Shown piece by piece: positions 59,064 to 64,000 of a stretch of DNA of 64,000 nucleotides; the first letter of the stretch is position 1, and each line of letters begins with the position of its first letter. The notes below the pieces were generated by a model that was given only the letters and a program-made list of their open reading frames with translations, was not told where the DNA came from and did no database searches. Source of the stretch: Pseudomonadota bacterium (GTDB lineage: Bacteria > Desulfobacterota > Binatia > Binatales > Binataceae); assembly GCA_021324755.1 (NCBI GenBank), contig JAJPIL010000012.1, positions 1 through 64,000 of the forward strand, given 5' to 3'. Both the position numbers and the translations under genes were made by a program.

Positions 59064-59535
59064 CCTATCCGCTTGCCCGCTTATTTTTCGTCGCCATCAC
59101 CTCGTAGGGAAATCATCGATAGTTGGCGAATCAATTGTAGCTTAAGCCAATCATTCCAACAACTTCGGCTAATTCTTCCATACCCCTCTAGAGCGAGGAG
59201 CTGACCGAAACCAAAACAGATTTTGCTCGCACCCAAAAAGGCACCTAACATCACGATGCTTTGCGTACGAGGGCGGCTATTGCTCTTCAGTTAATCCGCT
59301 TCTACAGCCGTGCCGCCCTGATTTGCGCCCACCTTTTAGAGCGCACCGCAAGCTCGGACATGGGAAGTCGGGCAGCGTTCGAAATTAGATGGCAGCTAAG
59401 ACAAGATGATGTCGACCTGCGCGGAGTTATTGCCAGGCTTGCTCGAAAGCTTGTTGCAAGCCCACTTCCAGACGGGATAGGCTACTAGCTGGAGCAAGTC
59501 GCATCTTAGGCTAGATTTGGGGAGTAGCAGGAGCC
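59064..59535. other. Divergent region between ptsP and the aldo/keto reductase gene
   Basis: About 470 bp. A 75-codon frame (59261-59488) with no recognisable domain and no ribosome-binding site is not annotated. GCAGGAG lies just before the aldo/keto reductase GTG. No promoter, repeat or RNA was recognised. Confidence 0.45.
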
Positions 59536-60525
<990 letters not shown>

Positions 60526-60588
60526 TTTGACGGTCGCGGTGCGGTCATGCGCCTACGCTAAGACCGCCCAGGCCGAAAGCCGATGGCT

Positions 60589-61038
60589 TTAACCTAAGTC
60601 TAGAGGCGTGCGGCCTGCGTAAGGATTGGCCATGTGGGCGTAGGTCTCTTTGGGATTGTCACAGTAAAGTTCGATCTGGTTTCCGTCGGGGTCGGCAAAG
60701 TAAATACTTTTGCTGATCCCGTGATTGACCGTACCCAAAATGGGGATTCCCCGCTGCTTGAGTTCATGGTATGCGGTCTTGAGGTCTTGCTCGCTGCTCA
60801 GGCGAAAGGCGACGTGGAGCATCCCGACCGAATTCGGCGCAGGCGTTTCGGCTCCACGGCCTACTTCCATGATCGCCAACTCGTGATGGTCGCGTGCTCT
60901 GCTCGCAAAAAAGACCATCCGCATCTCTGGCACCTCGCCCATAACTGTAAGTCCTAGGACCTCGCTGTAAAATTTTTTCGAGCGCGCGAGGTCACGCACC
61001 TTCAGCACCACATGGCCAATCCGATCTGGCTCGATCAT
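60589..61038 (-). CDS. VOC family protein (glyoxalase/extradiol dioxygenase superfamily)
   Basis: The 149-residue product folds as paired beta-alpha-beta-beta-beta modules of the vicinal oxygen chelate superfamily. Candidate metal ligands are in IGHVVLKVRDL (His), HVAFRL (His) and the C-terminal DPDGNQIELY (Glu), as in type I extradiol dioxygenases. ATG 61038 with GGGGGT about eight bases upstream was chosen; the longer frame back to 61131 is unlike the family. The substrate is unknown. It converges with the aldo/keto reductase. Confidence 0.88.
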   Translation of the reverse strand: MIEPDRIGHVVLKVRDLARSKKFYSEVLGLTVMGEVPEMRMVFFASRARDHHELAIMEVGRGAETPAPNSVGMLHVAFRLSSEQDLKTAYHELKQRGIPILGTVNHGISKSIYFADPDGNQIELYCDNPKETYAHMANPYAGRTPLDLG

Positions 61039-61219
61039 CGCTTTACCCCCAATCCACGAACTTTTGCGAATCCCCGACTTTACGCGAAATCGCAAAGGCG
61101 CCGTCGCCCAACCTACATCCTCGCCCAGCACCGGTTAACATCTGTACGCCCCGAATTGTCGGTGTGAGCTAGTCTTCCACCACCTGCCTTGCTTATCACT
61201 CCTCAAGGAGGCCACCGGA

Positions 61220-62251
61220 CTAAAGCTGCCAAAAACGATTCAATTTGAAAACCGCTTTCTCTATCACCTCTTCAGCTCGTCTGCCACCCTTGACAGCCTC
61301 GATCTTCTCGTCGCCATCACGGCCAAGCTCCTCCAGCGTAGCCCATACCGAGTCAGCCAACGCCTTGAGGTCATAACCTCCCTCGAGCGCAGCGACGAGT
61401 CTACCTTGGCACGTATCTTCCGCCAGACGTTTGAGCCGACGAGTCATCGCGACAAAGCCCTGTTCGGTCACGCGCATGTACCCCAGCGGATCCCGCGCGT
61501 GACAATCGTAGCCAGCGGAAATCAAGACGAACTCGGGCCTGAATTTATAAGCGATCGGCATTATAAGCTCGTCAAAAACGCGTAGATAATCTTCGTCCGC
61601 ACATCCGGCGGGCAGCGGAGCGTTAACCGTAAAGCCTTCGCCCTCGCCTCGGCCAATCTCGTTGACCGCACCTGTACCCGGATAAAACGGAAACTCGTGG
61701 ATCGAAACGTAGAGAACTTGTGACGACTCGTAAAAAAGGTCTTGCGTGCCGTTGCCGTGATGTAAGTCCCAATCGAGAATCATCACCCGTCTAAGTCCGA
61801 GATGCTTGAGCAAGTATGCGGCAGCAATGGCTACGTTGTTGAACAAGCAAAACCCCATCGCCCGCCGCGCAAGCGCATGATGGCCCGGCGGGCGGACAAG
61901 AGCAAAAGCATTGTGGGCCTGACCGCCCATCACCGCCTCGACCGCCGTAAGCACGCCGCCGACAGCCAACAGCGCGGTTGCAAACGAGCCCGGGACCGCG
62001 TAGGTATCGGGATCGAACTGATAGCGATGGAACGCGCAGGCCCCCTCGACGAAAGATACATACGAGGCGTCATGACAAAGAGTTAATTCAGCGGTCGTCG
62101 CAGGACGAGGCTTTAGCTGAAACATCCCCTCACGGTGGCGCGTAGCGAGCATCTGTAGCAACGTTTCAATCCTTTCGGGTCGCTCGGGATGCTCGTATCC
62201 CGCATAATGGTTGAGATAGGCGCGGTCGGCGATCACAGCGGTTTTAAACAT
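61220..62251 (-). CDS. Histone deacetylase-like amidohydrolase (AcuC/class II type)
   Basis: The 343-residue zinc hydrolase has the family fingerprint: HPERPERI, RPPGHHA (His124, His125), the metal ligands in ILDWDLHHGNGTQD (Asp162, His164) and SAGYDCHARDPLG (Asp249), and ALEGGYDLKAL with the catalytic tyrosine. Bacterial relatives deacetylate acetoin-utilisation acetyl-CoA synthetase or polyamines. ATG 62251 has GGGAG nine bases upstream; a TTG at 62266 is less likely. It is divergent from tatB. Confidence 0.93.
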   Translation of the reverse strand: MFKTAVIADRAYLNHYAGYEHPERPERIETLLQMLATRHREGMFQLKPRPATTAELTLCHDASYVSFVEGACAFHRYQFDPDTYAVPGSFATALLAVGGVLTAVEAVMGGQAHNAFALVRPPGHHALARRAMGFCLFNNVAIAAAYLLKHLGLRRVMILDWDLHHGNGTQDLFYESSQVLYVSIHEFPFYPGTGAVNEIGRGEGEGFTVNAPLPAGCADEDYLRVFDELIMPIAYKFRPEFVLISAGYDCHARDPLGYMRVTEQGFVAMTRRLKRLAEDTCQGRLVAALEGGYDLKALADSVWATLEELGRDGDEKIEAVKGGRRAEEVIEKAVFKLNRFWQL

Positions 62252-62280
62252 AGCTTGTGCTCCCAATTGCCGATAACATT

Positions 62281-62306
62281 TATTCTATAGGAGTATTCTA
62301 TAGGAG
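62281..62306. repeat. Exact 13-bp tandem duplication upstream of tatB
   Basis: TATTCTATAGGAG occurs at 62281-62293 and directly again at 62294-62306. Each copy carries a -10-like TATTCT and an AGGAG. It sits in the divergent promoter region between the deacetylase-like gene and tatB, so it may duplicate a promoter or ribosome-binding element. Confidence 0.9.
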
Positions 62307-62326
62307 TCGGCGGCCAAACTGTCTTG

Positions 62327-62347
62327 GCGCGCGCAAGCTGCGCGCGT
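62327..62347. promoter_or_regulatory. GC-rich hairpin in the tatB leader
   Basis: CGCGCGCA (62328-62335) pairs with TGCGCGCG (62339-62346) around AGC, with a further G-T pair outside. The following TATAGAGAAAAC has no T-run, so it is a leader hairpin rather than a clear terminator. It lies about 37-60 bp ahead of the tatB coding region. Confidence 0.6.
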
Positions 62348-62383
62348 ATAGAGAAAACCTAGATCGTCCCAGGCGGTAATCAT

Positions 62384-63019
62384 ACGTTCGACGTTTTCGA
62401 AATACTATTGCTGCTCATCATTGCTTTGGTGGTGCTCGGTCCCGAGCAGTTACCTACGGTAGCTCGCGCCTTGCTTAAGATTATCCGGGAAGTGAGGACT
62501 GCGGCCAATGAAACGCTCAGCGAGCTTAGGGCTTCGCTCGAAGAGCCAACCACTTCGACCACTAGAAACCTGGCTCCCACATCTGGCCCCGACGCCGAAC
62601 CGAAATCCGAAACCCATTCCACGCAAGCGGCTGCCACAAGCCAAGCCACGAATAACCTAAACGCGATTTATGGCAGCTACTACGCGAAGCCGGAAGCGTC
62701 CGCTAGCTCGGACTTCGCAAATCAGGAAGGCGAGCTTACCGAGGGTTCACATTCAACTAGCGAGGCGCTCGACCAACAAAGGGTCGATACGGCTCAGTAC
62801 AGTTACGAAACCTTAGAGCCCGACTCCTCAGCTATGCAGTCGCGCTCTAAAGACTCAGAACCGGCCGATCCAAAGCACAACGCCCCGTCATCTTCTGCTT
62901 TAGCCGAGACGAGCGAAGACGCGCCTGCCGCTGAGCAGTCCAACCGAGCTGACCAAGAAAGTGCTTCTCGGGCTGACTACCAGGTCTCGCAACAACAGGA
63001 ACGAACGAAAGCGCCGTGA
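62384..63019 (+). CDS. tatB: Twin-arginine translocase subunit TatB (non-standard start)
   Basis: TatB recruits twin-arginine signal peptides together with TatC. The conserved N-terminal helix reads FDVFEILLLLIIALVVLGPEQLP, matching TatB from its second residue. No ATG, GTG or TTG lies before it in frame after the stop at 62360. The position of Met is ACG (62384); the next usual start, TTG 62408, would cut half of the helix and the conserved glutamate. A long, acidic, Ser/Thr-rich, probably disordered tail follows. Its stop overlaps tatC. Start choice is the main doubt. Confidence 0.85.
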   Translation, partial: TFDVFEILLLLIIALVVLGPEQLPTVARALLKIIREVRTAANETLSELRASLEEPTTSTTRNLAPTSGPDAEPKSETHSTQAAATSQATNNLNAIYGSYYAKPEASASSDFANQEGELTEGSHSTSEALDQQRVDTAQYSYETLEPDSSAMQSRSKDSEPADPKHNAPSSSALAETSEDAPAAEQSNRADQESASRADYQVSQQQERTKAP

Positions 63020-63828
63020 GCGACACCTCTGATCGCGACAAAAGCTTAAGCGAAGGCGACGAGTTGCGGATGCCCTTGATGGACCATCTGAAGGAGCTGC
63101 GCGTTCGTCTGATCCGCTCGTTTATCGCTATCGGAGTGGCGTTTATCATCACCTATGCCATAGCCGACCGCCTGTTTGCGCTTCTCACCTGGCCTATTCG
63201 AGAAGTTTCCCACAACAAGGTGCTTCTGATCGGCACGGGCGTAGGCGAAGCGTTTTTCACCAAAATCAAGGTTGCGCTGATCGCCGCTTTGTTTTTGGCA
63301 AGCCCTGTGGTGCTTTACGAAATTTGGAAGTTCGTCGCTCCAGGTCTTTACGAGGCCGAGCGCAAAGCGGTCAAGCCATTTGTTTTTTTCTCGACCCTAT
63401 TTTTCTGCCTAGGCGGATACTTCTGCTGGGCGGTGGTTTTGCGGGTGGGTTACGCGTTTTTCCTGGCCGAGTACGCAAGTATCGGCGCAACACCCACGAT
63501 TCGCGTAAGCGAGTACATAACGTTCTCAGCAAAGCTTTTGCTTGCCTTTGGGCTTACGTTCGAGATGCCCATCTTCGCGTTTTTTCTAACGCGCGTGGGA
63601 ATAATCAATTACCGCATGATGCTTAAGCAATTTCGCTACGCGGTATTAATCATCTTCGTCATAGCTGCTGCCTTGACCCCGCCCGACATGATCTCGCAGT
63701 TTCTTTTGGCGGTTCCTCTTCTTTTGCTCTATGCGTTAAGCATAGGCGTATCCTACATCTTCCGTGTACGAAGCCAGGCCTCGGACCAAGCAAGCACAGT
63801 TGCGCCCGAACAGGCGGCCAACGCCTAG
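63016..63828 (+). CDS. tatC: Twin-arginine translocase subunit TatC
   Basis: TatC is the six-helix inner-membrane receptor for Tat signal peptides. The 270-residue product has the N-terminal signature MPLMDHLKELRVRLIRS, the periplasmic and transmembrane pattern of the family (FVAPGLYEAERKAVKPFVFFS, FGLTFEMPIF) and the ALTPPDMISQFLLAVPLLLLY helix. GTG 63016 overlaps the tatB stop (GTGA). tatA is not in the window, so it must be elsewhere or its role filled by TatB. Confidence 0.97.
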   Translation: MSDTSDRDKSLSEGDELRMPLMDHLKELRVRLIRSFIAIGVAFIITYAIADRLFALLTWPIREVSHNKVLLIGTGVGEAFFTKIKVALIAALFLASPVVLYEIWKFVAPGLYEAERKAVKPFVFFSTLFFCLGGYFCWAVVLRVGYAFFLAEYASIGATPTIRVSEYITFSAKLLLAFGLTFEMPIFAFFLTRVGIINYRMMLKQFRYAVLIIFVIAAALTPPDMISQFLLAVPLLLLYALSIGVSYIFRVRSQASDQASTVAPEQAANA

Positions 63829-64000
63829 TCCATCACCTTCCAAGCCCTAAGCACCAGGCGCGGTCTTCAACTCGCGCTTCAGCATAAAGTCGTTTGCGCG
63901 GTCTGCATCCTCACCTTACGCCGACGAGTTTGCGGACGTGAGTTGAACGCTGAACGAGCCGTCCGACGGGCAGCAAAGGAAAGGCTTTCGAGCGCGCAGA
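63829..64000. other. Right edge, no complete gene
   Basis: About 170 bp. On the minus strand a short reading ends ...KRELKTAPGA-stop near 63848, which might be the end of a gene beginning beyond the window, but an in-frame TAA interrupts it further out. I do not annotate a gene here. Confidence 0.35.

Noticed and set aside
59261-59488. 75-codon frame between ptsP and the aldo/keto reductase gene
   Set aside because: No ribosome-binding site, no domain; kept only as a remark in the intergenic entry.

Overview
The window reads as ordinary chromosome from a diderm (Gram-negative) bacterium. It carries SurA- and TatBC-type envelope functions, a lipoprotein signal, diaminopimelate-type murein recycling (Mpl), a CIRCE-controlled groESL operon and two DUF507 genes. 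This mixture points to a deltaproteobacteria-like lineage (Desulfobacterota, Binatota or a relative). That placement is inference from gene content, since no rRNA or other phylogenetic marker was compared. I saw no tRNA, rRNA, insertion sequence, phage or CRISPR array.

Layout. 1-9394: a complete high-affinity potassium uptake operon (small membrane ORF, kdpF, kdpA, kdpB, kdpC), followed by an unusual regulatory set: a KdpD N-terminal sensor without kinase, a separate HAMP/PAS histidine kinase, and an NtrC-type sigma-54 activator in place of KdpE. A sigma-54-like -24/-12 element and an inverted repeat about 100 bp further upstream precede the operon. 9777-16128: signal-less HtrA-like protease, membrane SDH-type protease, pcm, M23 lipoprotein, apt, CDF metal exporter. 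16216-18129: thiS-thiG-thiE on the minus strand. 18805-25681: alr-purH-purD-tsaC-DUF1015-histidine phosphatase. 26021-28854: eno-gpmI, overlapping. 29009-31099: NorD-like VWA protein. 31237-34599: an active/inactive M16 peptidase pair plus DUF488. 34834-43571 (minus): mfd-surA-pdxA-uvrA, which places both Mfd and UvrA in one apparent transcription unit. 43981-44988: D-2-hydroxyacid dehydrogenase. 45025-48566 (minus): ldcA, serine hydrolase, mpl, a murein-peptide recycling unit. 48936-50779: SbcD-like phosphoesterase and a cheY-cheC pair. 50905-51240: a stretch with many complementary stems ending in a strong terminator, a candidate non-coding RNA. 51286-54130 (minus): DUF507 pair, then CIRCE, promoter, groES and groEL. 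54591-59063 (minus): membrane-anchored radical SAM/B12-type protein and PtsP (GAF plus enzyme I). 59536-63828: aldo/keto reductase, VOC protein, histone-deacetylase-like amidohydrolase, tatB and tatC.

Most of the window is housekeeping. The points that deserve attention are the rewired kdp control circuit, the hydrophobic mini-ORF overlapping kdpF, the structured region between cheY and groEL, the tatB gene with no standard start codon for its conserved N-terminus, the orphan radical SAM protein, and three short exact or near-exact tandem duplications in gene leader regions. Intergenic gaps are often long (300-970 bp) and mostly featureless to the eye. Several start sites were moved inward from the longest open frame, and this is stated in each entry.
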